Below, one piece after another: positions 15,927 to 25,040 of a stretch of DNA of 56,234 nucleotides. The notes under the pieces are model-generated. The model ran no database searches, was not told the origin of the DNA, and was given only the letters and a program-made list of their open reading frames with translations. Source of the DNA: CAZIVO01 sp964542765 (GTDB lineage: Bacteria > Planctomycetota > UBA1135 > UBA2386). Made by a program: the position numbers and the translations under genes. The stretch lies in assembly GCA_964542765.1 (NCBI GenBank), contig CAZIVO010000009.1, forward strand, positions 1 to 56,234, read 5' to 3'. The first letter of the stretch is position 1. Every line of letters starts with the position of its first letter.

Positions 15927-16826
15927 CTACTTGATCTTGCCGGCGTCCCACAGTGACCAGAACTGGGCAGGAGGCATCTTCTGCTCGAGCGTGGCGCCGA
16001 GTTCGCGCAGAGATTGCATTTCCCGGACGATCTTGAGGCCCTTGGCGATCCGGCGCGGCGTGAAGATCAGCCGGGTCAGTGTCAGGTTCTTCAGCGGTCG
16101 CAGGTCGGTGACGGGCGTGTCACCGATGTGCAGGCGTTGCAGACTTCGCATGTCGGCGAGGGGACTGAGGTCATCCACCCTCGTTCCCTCGAGGGTGAGA
16201 CTCACCAGGGGCGAGCCAGCGAGAGGGCGGATGTCCTTGACCGGTGCGCGATTCAGCCACAGGGAATTCAAGGGCATACCGGCCAGCGGCTTCAGATCTC
16301 CTACCCGGGTGTCCACCAGATAGAGCATGACCAATGGCATGCCGAAAAGGGGATGGAGATTGGCGACGGGTGCCTTGTTGGCCCGTAGTTCCGTCAACTT
16401 CATGCCGCGCAGGGGACTCAGGTCGGTGATCCTCGTTTCCTCGATCCACAGTACCTCGAGAGGAAGTCCCGCCAGCGGCGAGAGGTCGCGCACCAGCGTG
16501 GATGCCACGCTCAGGCGGTTGATGGGCAGTCCGCTCAACGGTGTGAGGTCTTCGATTCCGGTGCCGTCGAACTGGCCTGCGACGATACGTCCACCGTCCT
16601 CTCCGAACTGGCCTTTACCGTCATAGCCGGGATTGGCGGCGCGGAGTTCGGTCTGGATCTCGGTCTGGCTGCGTGTCTTCGCCGGGCGGGATTCGGCTTC
16701 GCGATCCGGCGAGGTGAGCGAGGCATCGGAGTCGGTCGACGGTGCCTGGACGGGCGAGGGAGAATTTCCGTCGCAAGCCACACTCCACGAGAAGAGGAAG
16801 AACGCGATCAGACTCGAATGCTGCAT
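15927..16826 (-). CDS. Leucine-rich repeat lipoprotein
   Basis: The 299-residue product carries a lipoprotein signal ending SWSVAC (Cys18), then a disordered Ser/Asp/Glu-rich linker to about residue 70. It continues with nine or so repeats of 20-23 residues in the pattern L-x-P-L-x-G-[ML]-P-L-x-x-L-x-[LV], for example DLSPLAGLPLEVLWIEETRITDL. These resemble internalin-type LRRs, a binding scaffold displayed on the envelope. The last 40 residues leave the repeat pattern and include two tryptophans in FWSLWDAGKIK. ATG 16826 is preferred over 16844 because it places the signal peptide at the N-terminus. It is divergent from the cytochrome-domain gene at 17018, with about 190 nt of promoter space between. 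Confidence 0.88.
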   Translation of the reverse strand: MQHSSLIAFFLFSWSVACDGNSPSPVQAPSTDSDASLTSPDREAESRPAKTRSQTEIQTELRAANPGYDGKGQFGEDGGRIVAGQFDGTGIEDLTPLSGLPINRLSVASTLVRDLSPLAGLPLEVLWIEETRITDLSPLRGMKLTELRANKAPVANLHPLFGMPLVMLYLVDTRVGDLKPLAGMPLNSLWLNRAPVKDIRPLAGSPLVSLTLEGTRVDDLSPLADMRSLQRLHIGDTPVTDLRPLKNLTLTRLIFTPRRIAKGLKIVREMQSLRELGATLEQKMPPAQFWSLWDAGKIK

Positions 16827-17017
16827 TCTGCCATCAGAACCCAATCGCGACTGCCGTTCCAGCGAAGGCTCCTTTCAGAGGCCCTCGGCGGAGGGCCTCC
16901 TTGCGATTGAAAGAGCGGGAGTTCGCTCGGCGGGACGAAACATTGGCCGATGGGGGTGGCAGGCGGAGGTCTGTCTCACTCGAATGTGTAGAATCCCGCT
17001 GTTCCCAGACCCATTGG

Positions 17018-20000
17018 ATGATCGATACCGCTAGCAGAATTCTCCACCGCTCCGCAGTTGTAGCCGCTGCAATTTGCCTTCTGCCCACCGCAGTCGTCGG
17101 GCAGCTGGCCAAGCCTGTCGATTTCGGTCATGAGATCAGACCACTGCTCGCCAGTCGTTGTTTTCCGTGTCATGGGCCGGATGCCAATAAACGTCGGGGT
17201 GGGCCCGGGGAAGGGGATGGCCTGCGCCTGGACAATCGGCAGGGCTTGCTGGCCGATCTCGATGGCCATGCGGCCGTGGTTCCCGGAGATCCTTCGCGCA
17301 GCGAACTCCTGCGCAGGATCAAGGCGACGGATCGAGATCGTATGCCGCCTCGGGGTAAGGGAAATCCCCTGTCGGCTTCGCAGGTTGAGCTCATCGAGCA
17401 GTGGATCGCCGAGGGAGCGCGAGTAGACCCTCTCTGGTCTCACGTGAAACCGGTGCGTCCCGTCCCGCCGGTTGCCGTTGATCCGGCGTGGTCGAGCCAT
17501 CCGATCGATCGTTTTCTCCTCGCTCGCATGGAGCAAGAAGGATTGTCTCCATCGCCACAGGCATCTCCGGCCGTCTTGATCCGCCGGGTGACGCTCGATC
17601 TCACCGGCTTGCCGCCGACTCTCGATGAGGTCGATCGTTATCTGTCCGACACCAGCCCCGAGGCCTATGCCGGACTTGTCGATCGATTGCTCGGATCGCC
17701 TGCCTTCGGTGAGCGCTGGGCGCGTCCGTGGCTCGATCTTGCGCGCTATGCTGATTCGGCTGGTTACGCTGATGATCCTCCCCGCACCATCTGGGGCTAT
17801 CGAGATTGGGTGATCCGCGCGCTCAATCGCAATCAACCCTTCGATGCTTTCACGGTCGAGCAACTCGCCGGTGATCTTTTGCCCGAGCCGACCGAGGATC
17901 AACTGGTCGCCACCGCCTTCCATCGCAATACCATGACCAACAGCGAGGGCGGCACCATCGATGAGGAGTGGCGTTCAGCGGCCGTGGTCGATCGCGTCAA
18001 TACCACGATGGCCGTGTGGATGGGCACGACCATGGGCTGTGCGCAGTGTCATACACACAAGTTCGACCCCATCACGCAGAAGGAATTCTTTGCCTTCTAC
18101 GCCTTCTTCAACAACTGCGAAGATGCCGACAGGAAGGACGAACGTCCGACGCTTCCCTTGTTCTCGGCCTCGCAGATGGAGCAGAAGAAGGATTGGCAGC
18201 TCGAGCTGGCTCGCCTGCGCGAGCGCGTGGAATCACCCGATCCGGTGATCGAAAAGAGCTTTGCAGCCTGGGATGAGACTTTCCCTCGGAATGCTTCCTG
18301 GAGACCTCTGTCTCGTCGCGCCAAGAAGCTGGCGGGGCGAAGTCGCTGGTCTGCAGGGTCATCGGCGAGCCCGGTCACGGCTTTACGCATCACCGGTGAT
18401 TTCGCGTCGTCGCCCGCCGTCACCATCGCCCTCGTTCCGGAGAAGAACGAACCGCCGCAGGCTCGCTACCTGCGGGTGGAATTGCCCGGCAAGGCCAAGT
18501 TGTTGCAACTGGCCGAGGTGCAAGCATTCAACGGCGGTGAGAATCTGGCGCGCAAGGGTAAAGCTCGGCAGATCAGCACAGGCTACGACGGCCGTGCCGA
18601 ACTCGCGATCGATGGCAACACCGACGGGCATTACGCCAATGCCAAGTCGACAACGCACACGGCTGCGGGCGATGATCCCTGGTGGGAACTCGATCTTGGT
18701 TCCGAACGTGGGATCGATCGTGTCGTGATCTGGAACCGTACGGACTCCATCGGCGTGGGCAAACGTCTGGAGGGTTTCGTCGTCCGCTTGCTCGATGACG
18801 AGCGTCGGACCGTCTGGCAGAGCCCGGCCGGCAAGGCTCCCAGACGGGAAGTCGAATTGCGGCCTGACGGGCGGCGCCCGCTGAACACCAGCGCGCCGTA
18901 TCGCGGAGGTGGTGGTTGGACCCTGATCGTGAAGGAACCGTTGGTGATTCCCGAGGGCAGCGCGCTTGAATTGGCATGGGCCGCCAAGACGGCGCCACCA
19001 TCGCTGATCGATGTGTCGATGACCCTCGATTGGCGATACACGAAATACGCCCAGGTGTCCCCCGAGCGCCTCGCCGTGCTCGATCAAGAGTCAAAGGGGA
19101 GGGGGCAGTCTCCGACCGCAGCTCTGCGGAAGTATTACCGGAGCGTGGCACCTGAACTGGAGACCGCCCGCAAGCGTATCGCCGAGTTGACCAAGAAGAT
19201 GGCTGCGATGAAGCCGTCGACGACGGTCCCGATTCTGCGCGAACTTCCGGAGGGGAAGGCTCGCGAGACTCGCATCCAGCATCGCGGTAGTTATCTCGAT
19301 ACTGGTGCGAAGGTGGTGGCGGGAGTGCCAGCCTCCTTCCATGAATTGCCGGCGGAGGCTCGAGGCGACCGCCTCGCTCTCGCGCACTGGATTGTCAGCC
19401 CGGACAATCCGCTCACCGCCCGGGTCACGGCCAACCGTTTCTGGGAGCAGATCTTCGGCGTTGGTCTGGTCGAGACGATCGGAGACTTTGGCGTGCAGGG
19501 AGATTTCCCCTCGCATCCTGACTTGCTGGACTGGCTTGCTTGCGAGTTTCAAGCAGAAGGATGGGACGTCAAGCACTTGCTCCGCACGATGGTGATGACT
19601 TCGGCCTATCGGCAAGACTCGCGGGCTTCGAAGGCTGCGCGCGAGCGCGATCCTGCCAATCGCTTGCTGTCGCGGGGTCCACGGTTTCGCCTTTCTGCGG
19701 AGATGATCCGTGATCAGGCGCTGGCGGTGAGCGGTCTGCTCAGCCGCAAGCGCTTCGGTCCACCCGTGCGACCGCCCCGCCCCAATCTCGGCTTGAAGGC
19801 GGCCTTCGGTGGTTCCACCGACTGGAAGACCAGTTCCGGCGAGGATCGTTACCGCCGAGGCATCTACACGAACTGGAGGCGCTCCATTCCCTACCCTTCG
19901 ATGGCGACCTTCGATGCGCCCAGCCGGGAGGTTTGCACGCTGCGCCGGATCCGTACCAACACGCCGTTGCAGGCCTTGGTGACCCTGAACGATCCTGTCT

Positions 20001-20305
20001 ATGTAGAGGCTGCCCAGGCTCTGGCCCGGCGGATGGTCGCAGCGTCGTCGAATGTTGTCGACCGTGTGAAGTTTGGTTTCCGCCTGTGCACATCTCGTCA
20101 GCCATCGTCTGCCGAGAGGGATCGCTTGGTGCAATTGCACGCGCAGGCCCGTGCCCGCTATGCAAAGGAGCCCAAGCAGGCGAAGATCATGGCGACCGTG
20201 CCTTTGGGGCCTGCGCCCGAGGGTGCTGATATGATCGACCTCGCTGCATGGACCGTGGTTGCGAATGTGCTTTTGAATCTGGATGAGTTTCTGGCGAGGA
20301 TGTGA
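17018..20305 (+). CDS. Cytochrome c-domain DUF1549/DUF1553 protein with embedded discoidin-like domain
   Basis: This is a 1095-residue exported protein of the planctomycete PSD1 type. After the signal peptide (to about residue 29), the PSCyt1 heme motif CFPCH (Cys48, Cys51, His52) appears. DUF1549 follows (SSHPIDRFLLARMEQEGLSPSP, RRVTLDLTGLPPT, and later CAQCHTHKFDP, a second CxxCH). A ~150-residue insertion resembles an F5/8 type C carbohydrate-binding domain (YLRVELPG, LQLAEVQAFNGG, WWELDLGSERGIDRVVIWNR). DUF1553 closes the protein (LAHWIVSPDNPLTARVTANRFW, HPDLLDWLACEF, RLSAEMIRDQAL). Such proteins pair with DUF1501 partners and are thought to act on complex polysaccharides; the reaction is not established. 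ATG 17018 is chosen because it begins the signal peptide. The stop is only 3 nt from the likely start of the DUF1501 gene. Confidence 0.93.
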   Translation: MIDTASRILHRSAVVAAAICLLPTAVVGQLAKPVDFGHEIRPLLASRCFPCHGPDANKRRGGPGEGDGLRLDNRQGLLADLDGHAAVVPGDPSRSELLRRIKATDRDRMPPRGKGNPLSASQVELIEQWIAEGARVDPLWSHVKPVRPVPPVAVDPAWSSHPIDRFLLARMEQEGLSPSPQASPAVLIRRVTLDLTGLPPTLDEVDRYLSDTSPEAYAGLVDRLLGSPAFGERWARPWLDLARYADSAGYADDPPRTIWGYRDWVIRALNRNQPFDAFTVEQLAGDLLPEPTEDQLVATAFHRNTMTNSEGGTIDEEWRSAAVVDRVNTTMAVWMGTTMGCAQCHTHKFDPITQKEFFAFYAFFNNCEDADRKDERPTLPLFSASQMEQKKDWQLELARLRERVESPDPVIEKSFAAWDETFPRNASWRPLSRRAKKLAGRSRWSAGSSASPVTALRITGDFASSPAVTIALVPEKNEPPQARYLRVELPGKAKLLQLAEVQAFNGGENLARKGKARQISTGYDGRAELAIDGNTDGHYANAKSTTHTAAGDDPWWELDLGSERGIDRVVIWNRTDSIGVGKRLEGFVVRLLDDERRTVWQSPAGKAPRREVELRPDGRRPLNTSAPYRGGGGWTLIVKEPLVIPEGSALELAWAAKTAPPSLIDVSMTLDWRYTKYAQVSPERLAVLDQESKGRGQSPTAALRKYYRSVAPELETARKRIAELTKKMAAMKPSTTVPILRELPEGKARETRIQHRGSYLDTGAKVVAGVPASFHELPAEARGDRLALAHWIVSPDNPLTARVTANRFWEQIFGVGLVETIGDFGVQGDFPSHPDLLDWLACEFQAEGWDVKHLLRTMVMTSAYRQDSRASKAARERDPANRLLSRGPRFRLSAEMIRDQALAVSGLLSRKRFGPPVRPPRPNLGLKAAFGGSTDWKTSSGEDRYRRGIYTNWRRSIPYPSMATFDAPSREVCTLRRIRTNTPLQALVTLNDPVYVEAAQALARRMVAASSNVVDRVKFGFRLCTSRQPSSAERDRLVQLHAQARARYAKEPKQAKIMATVPLGPAPEGADMIDLAAWTVVANVLLNLDEFLARM

Positions 20306-20308
20306 CCC

Positions 20309-21754
20309 ATCGACCCGCGTCTCGAACATCTGCATCATCGAACCCGTCGGCATTTCCTCAAGGATTGCCGCGTCGGGCTCGGCGGCATTGCACTTTCCTC
20401 CCTGCTCGGTGATCGGGTTGGATCGGAACACGCGACGGATCCTCTCGCTCCCAAGGCGTCGCACTTCCCGGCGAAGGCGAAGAATGTTATCTACCTGCAC
20501 ATGGCCGGTTCGCCGCCGCACCTCGACCTCTTCGACTACAAGCCCGAACTGGTCGCGCGCAGTGGGGAGCCTTGTCCGGATGAATTTCTCAAGGGACGAC
20601 GCTTCGCCTTCACTTCGGGGGTGCCCAAGCTCCTTGGTACGCCGCGCCGGTTCGCCCAGCACGGGCAGTGTGGCGCCTGGGTCTCGGATGCGTTGCCGCA
20701 ACTTGCAGGCATGGTCGATGACCTCACCATCGTGCGTTCGATGACGACCGATCAGTTCAACCACGCGCCGGCCCAGCTCCTGATCTACACCGGCTCGGCG
20801 CGGCAGGGTCGTCCCTCGATGGGGACCTGGGCGACCTACGGTCTGGGCAGCGAGAACAGGAACCTGCCCGGTTTCGTCGTTCTGATTTCGAGTGGCACCA
20901 GCCCCAGCGCCGGTAAGAGCGCGTGGGGGAGTGCCTTCTTGCCTTCGGTGTATCAGGGTGTGCAGTGTCGCTCCAAGGGCGACCCGGTACTCTATGTCTC
21001 GAATCCCGACGGTATGAACCAGTCGATGCGGCGCCTCAGTCTCGACGCGCTGCGCGATCTGAACGAGTTGCAGGCGGCCCGGACAGGCAATCTCGAAACC
21101 CAAACACGCATCGCGCAGTATGAACTCGCCTACCGGATGCAGACATCGGTTCCCGAGGTCATGGATATCTCGCGCGAACCACAGTGGGTGATCGATCGCT
21201 ACGGCGCTCAGCCGGGCCAGGCCAGCCTCGCCAACAACTGTTTGCTCGCGCGCCGGCTGGTGGAGCAGGGCGTACGCTTCGTGCAACTCTTCGACTGGGG
21301 GTGGGATTACCACGGCACCAATCCCAAGGAGGATCTGCGGGATGGGCTGACCAAGAAATGTGCGGGCATGGATCGCGCCGTCTCGGCGCTCATTTCCGAC
21401 CTCAAGGCGAGGGGCCTGCTCGAGGAGACGCTCGTGGTCTGGGGAGGTGAATTCGGGCGCACCCCCTTCCGTGAGGGCCGCACGGCCAAGGGGAAGGTTC
21501 TCGGTCGCGACCACTATCCAGACTGCTTCACCATGTTCATGGCCGGTGGTGGTGTGAAGTCAGGTCTGGTCTGGGGCGAGACCGACGAGTTGGGTTTTTC
21601 GATTACCCGGGACCCGGTACACATCCACGACTTGCAGGCGACCATCTTGCACCTGCTCGGCATGGACCATGAGCGGCTCACGCACCGCTTCCAGGGTCGT
21701 GATTACCGCCTCACTGATGTGCACGGCAAGGTCGTCGAAGGTCTGCTGGCCTGA
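20309..21754 (+). CDS. DUF1501 Tat-exported protein with a non-canonical start
   Basis: The 481-residue product belongs to DUF1501, a sulfatase/alkaline phosphatase-like fold normally exported by the Tat pathway as partner of PSD1 proteins. Conserved features are YLHMAGSPPHLDLFDYKPEL, VRSMTTDQFNHAPAQ, SMGTWATYGLGSEN, WGWDYHG, WGGEFGRTP and GRDHYPDCFTMFMAGGG. The frame carries the expected twin-arginine signal HRTRRHFLKDC immediately after the upstream stop, yet contains no ATG, GTG or TTG until 20501, which would remove the signal and the first conserved strand. Family members commonly begin M-[DN]-P, and here the equivalent codon is ATC (20309), with GAGG about ten nt upstream. CTG at 20330 is an alternative. 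A sequencing error at 20309-20311 is possible. Confidence 0.88.
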   Translation: MDPRLEHLHHRTRRHFLKDCRVGLGGIALSSLLGDRVGSEHATDPLAPKASHFPAKAKNVIYLHMAGSPPHLDLFDYKPELVARSGEPCPDEFLKGRRFAFTSGVPKLLGTPRRFAQHGQCGAWVSDALPQLAGMVDDLTIVRSMTTDQFNHAPAQLLIYTGSARQGRPSMGTWATYGLGSENRNLPGFVVLISSGTSPSAGKSAWGSAFLPSVYQGVQCRSKGDPVLYVSNPDGMNQSMRRLSLDALRDLNELQAARTGNLETQTRIAQYELAYRMQTSVPEVMDISREPQWVIDRYGAQPGQASLANNCLLARRLVEQGVRFVQLFDWGWDYHGTNPKEDLRDGLTKKCAGMDRAVSALISDLKARGLLEETLVVWGGEFGRTPFREGRTAKGKVLGRDHYPDCFTMFMAGGGVKSGLVWGETDELGFSITRDPVHIHDLQATILHLLGMDHERLTHRFQGRDYRLTDVHGKVVEGLLA

Positions 21755-21840
21755 TCTCCTCGGGGCGGCGGCTTGCGTGTAAAGGCCGCGGGGTTCGTCC
21801 TGATCCGGTGATCGGCCGGCCCAGCAACACCACGCCGGAT

Positions 21841-23175
21841 CTAGGTGCTGGTCCGATGGCTTTCGAGGAAGAAGGCGTGCAGCAGGCGGTCGATCTGTAG
21901 CAGACCTTCTCTGTGGATTCGGATCTTGTCACCATTCATGGACAGGTAGCCATCTTGCTGGTGTTGGGCCAAGGGTTTGGCGAAGCGTTCCCGCGGGTCA
22001 ACGCCGAACTTCTCCTGGAAATAGGAGATGGAGGTCTCGCCGAGTTTCATCTGCAGGACGAACTCCCGGATGAGTTTTTCGTCTTCACTCAGAACCCACG
22101 CTCGTTGCGTCGGCAACTCGCCACCCTCGACCCGTTCGATGTAGGACTCGAACCGATCGTCGTTCTGCAGGTGGGCGCCGTTCAGGTACGAGAAGGAGGA
22201 GACGCCAACGCCGAGCATGTCGGCTCCCTGCCACAGTTCGTCCCGATAGAGGAACTTGGCTTGCGCGCTCCGCGTGGCGGTGTAGGCGCTGTCGACCGTG
22301 TAGCCCTCGTCTTCGAGGGCGCAAAAAGCTTCGTTGACCCATCGACGCTTTGCGGGCCATTCCGCGACCGGAGCGATGACCTCGCCGCCTTCTCGCATCT
22401 GGCGATAGATGGTGCTGTTGTGGGGGATTTCCATCTGATAGATGGTGACGCTGTCGGGGTCCAGTTCCTTGGTGCGTGCGATGCAGTCGCGCCAGTTTTC
22501 GTCCGTCTCGCCGACCATGCCGGCGATCAGGTCGATGTTGATCTGTGGAAAGCCAACGCGCTGCGCGCAGTTGTAGGCGGCATCGATCTCCTTGGCCCGA
22601 TGGGCGCGGTTGTTGATCTCGAGGATCTCGGGATCGAAGTTCTCGATACCGAGGCTGAGTCTGGTGACGCCGAGTCTGCTCAGGGCTTCGATCTTCTTTT
22701 CCTGCAGGGTGCCCGGCTCGCATTCGAAGGAGACCTCTTCGGCCTGATCCCAGGGGAGGCAAGCTTGCATCTCTTCGAAGAGGCTCTCGATTTGCGCGAC
22801 CGAAAGGTAGGAAGGTGTGCCGCCACCGAAGAAGATGAAGCTGGGCAGCCGGCCGCGGACCAGCGGCCGTTCGGCGAGCATCCGCAATTCGGTGATGACC
22901 GCTGCGAGGTAGCGGCGGATGTTTTCGGAGTCCTTGTCCGTGTAGACGCGGTAAGAGCAGAAGTCGCAGCGTTTGCGGCAGAAGGGGATGTGGACATAGA
23001 TGCCTAATGGCACATCGGGGCCAGAGTCACCGTCGAGTCGAGCTTGCGCCGGGGTGTTGTGGTCGGCGGACCACGCCTCAAAGGGCGGGTAGTTGGCCAC
23101 GAAATAGCCGCCCACGGTCGTCGGATCGGAGTCGCCGGTCGCCGGGGAGTCATGGTTCAGTTCTTCTTGCGTCAT
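21841..23175 (-). CDS. Radical SAM protein, HemN/HemW-like
   Basis: The 444-residue protein contains the radical SAM cluster motif CRKRCDFC (Cys66, Cys70, Cys73) inside the family start YVHIPFC. The GGGTPS loop and EPGTL segment that contact S-adenosylmethionine follow, with later LSLGIENF and QINIDLIAGMVGET. It matches the coproporphyrinogen III dehydrogenase-like family, which includes HemN, the heme chaperone HemW and heme-degrading HutW/ChuW. Phe rather than Tyr before the last cysteine, and the absence of a HemN-type N-terminus, argue against plain HemN; no other heme gene is nearby to decide. The C-terminal third has the winged-helix-like part (EDEKLIREFVLQMKLGETSISYF). It is monocistronic in appearance. 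Confidence 0.88.
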   Translation of the reverse strand: MTQEELNHDSPATGDSDPTTVGGYFVANYPPFEAWSADHNTPAQARLDGDSGPDVPLGIYVHIPFCRKRCDFCSYRVYTDKDSENIRRYLAAVITELRMLAERPLVRGRLPSFIFFGGGTPSYLSVAQIESLFEEMQACLPWDQAEEVSFECEPGTLQEKKIEALSRLGVTRLSLGIENFDPEILEINNRAHRAKEIDAAYNCAQRVGFPQINIDLIAGMVGETDENWRDCIARTKELDPDSVTIYQMEIPHNSTIYRQMREGGEVIAPVAEWPAKRRWVNEAFCALEDEGYTVDSAYTATRSAQAKFLYRDELWQGADMLGVGVSSFSYLNGAHLQNDDRFESYIERVEGGELPTQRAWVLSEDEKLIREFVLQMKLGETSISYFQEKFGVDPRERFAKPLAQHQQDGYLSMNGDKIRIHREGLLQIDRLLHAFFLESHRTST

Positions 23176-23265
23176 ACCTTGTAGGAATTCTAGGACTTCG
23201 AGCGAGTGGCGGGGGTGTTATCTCCGGAAAGAGCGGTTCGATCCTCGCCGGGGCCTCAGTCGCTG

Positions 23266-23823
23266 CTAGATCTTGACCTCGGGGGTTTGCCGTTCGGCGG
23301 GATGTTCGATTTCAAAGTAGTCGCGCGCGGCGAAGGAGAACATCGAGGCGATGAGGTTCGATGGGAACTGCTGGACCTTGTTGTTGTTCTCGCGGACATT
23401 GCCATTGAAGAAGCGCAGCGCCGCCTGGATGCGGTCTTCGGTGTTGGTGATCTCGTGCTGCAGCTCCAGGAAGTTCGCGCTGGCCTTGAGATCGGGATAG
23501 GCCTCGAGTCGGGCCATGAGACGTCCCAGGACCTTGGTCAGCATGGACTCATCGGCGGCGTGGGCAGCGACCGAGTCATGCGGCGCTTGCGCCTTTTCGC
23601 GGAGGGAGGTGACCTTCTCGAGCAGGTCCTTCTCGTGGGCAGCATAGCCCTTGACCGTCGAGACCAGATTGGGGATCAGGTCATGCCGGCGCTTGAGTTC
23701 GGTGTCGACGTTGGACCAGGCTTCATTGCAGTGGTTACGGACCGAGACCAGACCGTTGTAGATGCCGATGAAGATCAGCAGGAGAAGGACGAGGACGCCC
23801 AAGGTGATCCAGAGTGCTTCCAT
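23266..23823 (-). CDS. LemA family protein
   Basis: The 185-residue protein has a single N-terminal transmembrane helix (WITLGVLVLLLLIFIGIYNGLV). It is followed by the LemA core: YNGLVSVRNHCNEAWSNVDTELKRRHDLIPNLVSTVKGYAAHE, then NFLELQHEITNTEDRIQAALRFFNGNVRENN and the FPSNLIAS-FSF-ARDYFE segment. All are hallmarks of the family, an antiparallel helical bundle exposed outside the inner membrane. Its biochemical role is unknown; in several bacteria it neighbours membrane proteases or other envelope genes. It lies 3 nt downstream of a second membrane protein (23827-24495), so the two form an operon. Confidence 0.94.
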   Translation of the reverse strand: MEALWITLGVLVLLLLIFIGIYNGLVSVRNHCNEAWSNVDTELKRRHDLIPNLVSTVKGYAAHEKDLLEKVTSLREKAQAPHDSVAAHAADESMLTKVLGRLMARLEAYPDLKASANFLELQHEITNTEDRIQAALRFFNGNVRENNNKVQQFPSNLIASMFSFAARDYFEIEHPAERQTPEVKI

Positions 23824-23826
23824 GAG

Positions 23827-24495
23827 TCAGTCGCTGAAGAGGTAATCGGGCATCCATTCGCGGATGGTATGAAGCTGGTCGAGGTAGGGTTCGATCTCCT
23901 CGGGCTCCAGGCGGTTGCCATCGTAGATGGCGAGGATATCGCGGTCGAGTTCCAGCGTGGTGCGCGGATTCTGTAGCAAGTATTCCATCATCCGGGTGTG
24001 GCAGAAGTCGTATGCGAACTTCTTGTCCTCCGAGCGGACCACAAACTTCTTCGAAAACTCGATGGACTCGAAGTCGATGTCGTCATAGCCAACGGCCTGT
24101 GCGATCTTGGACAGGAAGCCTTCTGGCGCGATGGTCAACTCCGGGAAGACTTTTTCGATACGGAGCAGGACGACGCCGACATGGTGGTGGTGGGTTTTGC
24201 GGTTCCCCTTCGAGTCGGTGGAATAGGTCTCGTAGTGGAAGGTGAAAGCCTCGGCGGGGCGGTTCTTCCACTCGCCTTGCAGGCGGTGCATGGCATAGCG
24301 GTTGGAACCCTGGTTCAGCTTGTCCAGGAAGGCCAGACGCCTCGATACCTCGCGGTCTTTTCGGTGGTCGTAGCTCCAGCCGTTCTGTTTTGCCCAGGCG
24401 GTCCATTTCTCGCGGCGCTTCTGTTCGAGCTTCCAGGCGATCACGAAGATGCCGATCACAACAGCGATGCCGAGGGGGATGAGCAGGAATTCCAT
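23827..24495 (-). CDS. LemA-linked membrane protein, function unknown
   Basis: The 222-residue product begins with one transmembrane helix (FLLIPLGIAVVIGIFVIAW), then a charged linker and a soluble domain with aromatic-rich segments (TAWAKQNGWSYDH, FHYETYSTDSKGNRKTHHHHVG). This layout resembles the DUF3137-type or similar proteins encoded beside lemA, but I cannot assign the family firmly. The stop is 3 nt from the lemA start, and cotranscription is nearly certain. The His-rich HHHHVG stretch could bind metal but may only be a strand turn. Confidence 0.75.
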   Translation of the reverse strand: MEFLLIPLGIAVVIGIFVIAWKLEQKRREKWTAWAKQNGWSYDHRKDREVSRRLAFLDKLNQGSNRYAMHRLQGEWKNRPAEAFTFHYETYSTDSKGNRKTHHHHVGVVLLRIEKVFPELTIAPEGFLSKIAQAVGYDDIDFESIEFSKKFVVRSEDKKFAYDFCHTRMMEYLLQNPRTTLELDRDILAIYDGNRLEPEEIEPYLDQLHTIREWMPDYLFSD

Positions 24496-24620
24496 GGGAT
24501 GAGATCCTACGTGGCGAGGGTTGCAGGCAACCCAAGATCTTGGTGGTGATCGGTAGCCGGCTTGCGCGGGTGGTGAGGGCCTTGTCGCCTGTCGGGCACC
24601 CTGTTTCGGGAAGATTTACA

Positions 24621-24697
24621 TGGTAGCGGGAGGCGGACTTGAACCGCCGACCTATGGCTTATGAAGCCATCGCTCTAACCGACTGAGCTATCCCGCC
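24621..24697 (-). tRNA. tRNA-Met, anticodon CAT
   Basis: The minus strand folds as a tRNA. The acceptor stem is GGCGGGA/TCCCGCT with a G-U first pair. The D loop is AGTCGGTTA, the anticodon stem ATGGC/GCCAT encloses TTCATAA (anticodon CAT), and the T loop is TTCAAGT. The body is 74 nt (24624-24697) and the CCA end is encoded (24621-24623). The paired first base pair and the lack of three G-C pairs at the base of the anticodon stem rule against an initiator. Elongator methionine is most likely; a lysidine-modified isoleucine tRNA with CAT cannot be fully excluded without comparison. Confidence 0.93.
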
Positions 24698-25040
24698 GCC
24701 GATTTGCAGGGCGGGATTCCACCAGAAGCGCCATGGCAAGACAAGCACGGCCCCCCGGAACGGGTGTTTTGCCGGGGTCTGGGTGTCGGCAGCCTGTCGG
24801 GGAATTTTTTTGCTCCGCGAACAGGAAACTCCGCGTGGGAGGGCTCCTAGTAGTGGTTGCCGTGGGTTGCATGGGCCAACGGCACGAGACGAGGTGGGTT
24901 CCCTGGCTGGGCCTTATTCCTCCCACAGACTCTCTGATTCTTCCGGACGGATTCCTCAGAACGAGAGCTTTGCCCAGTCAGGGAACCGTTTTTTAAGGCC
25001 TCCTCGGCCTGCTTTTCCGGAGGGTGGCAGCTTGTCGGCA
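24698..25040. other. Non-coding stretch between tRNA-Met and the glutaredoxin gene
   Basis: This is the longest gene-free interval in the window (343 bp). Open frames crossing it have no recognisable content. It should hold the promoter of the minus-strand tRNA-Met and any 3' signal of the glutaredoxin gene. Two T-runs are visible on the plus strand (about 24804-24812 and 24990-24996). The second is followed by a short GGCC-TCCTC-GGCC hairpin at 24998-25010 and a TGCTTTT. The orientation does not fit termination of either neighbouring gene, so I do not call a terminator. Confidence 0.5.

Noticed and set aside
19091..21514. An 807-codon open frame antisense to the DUF1549/1553 and DUF1501 genes
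   Set aside because: It mirrors high-GC third-codon bias of the real genes, has no recognisable domain, and is rich in Arg, His and Gly.
21913..23007. A 364-codon plus-strand frame opposite the radical SAM gene
   Set aside because: The opposite strand carries the intact CxxxCxxC protein; this frame is a shadow.
24698..25040. A rho-independent terminator near 24990-25020
   Set aside because: The GGCC hairpin and T-runs have the wrong orientation or order for either adjacent gene.
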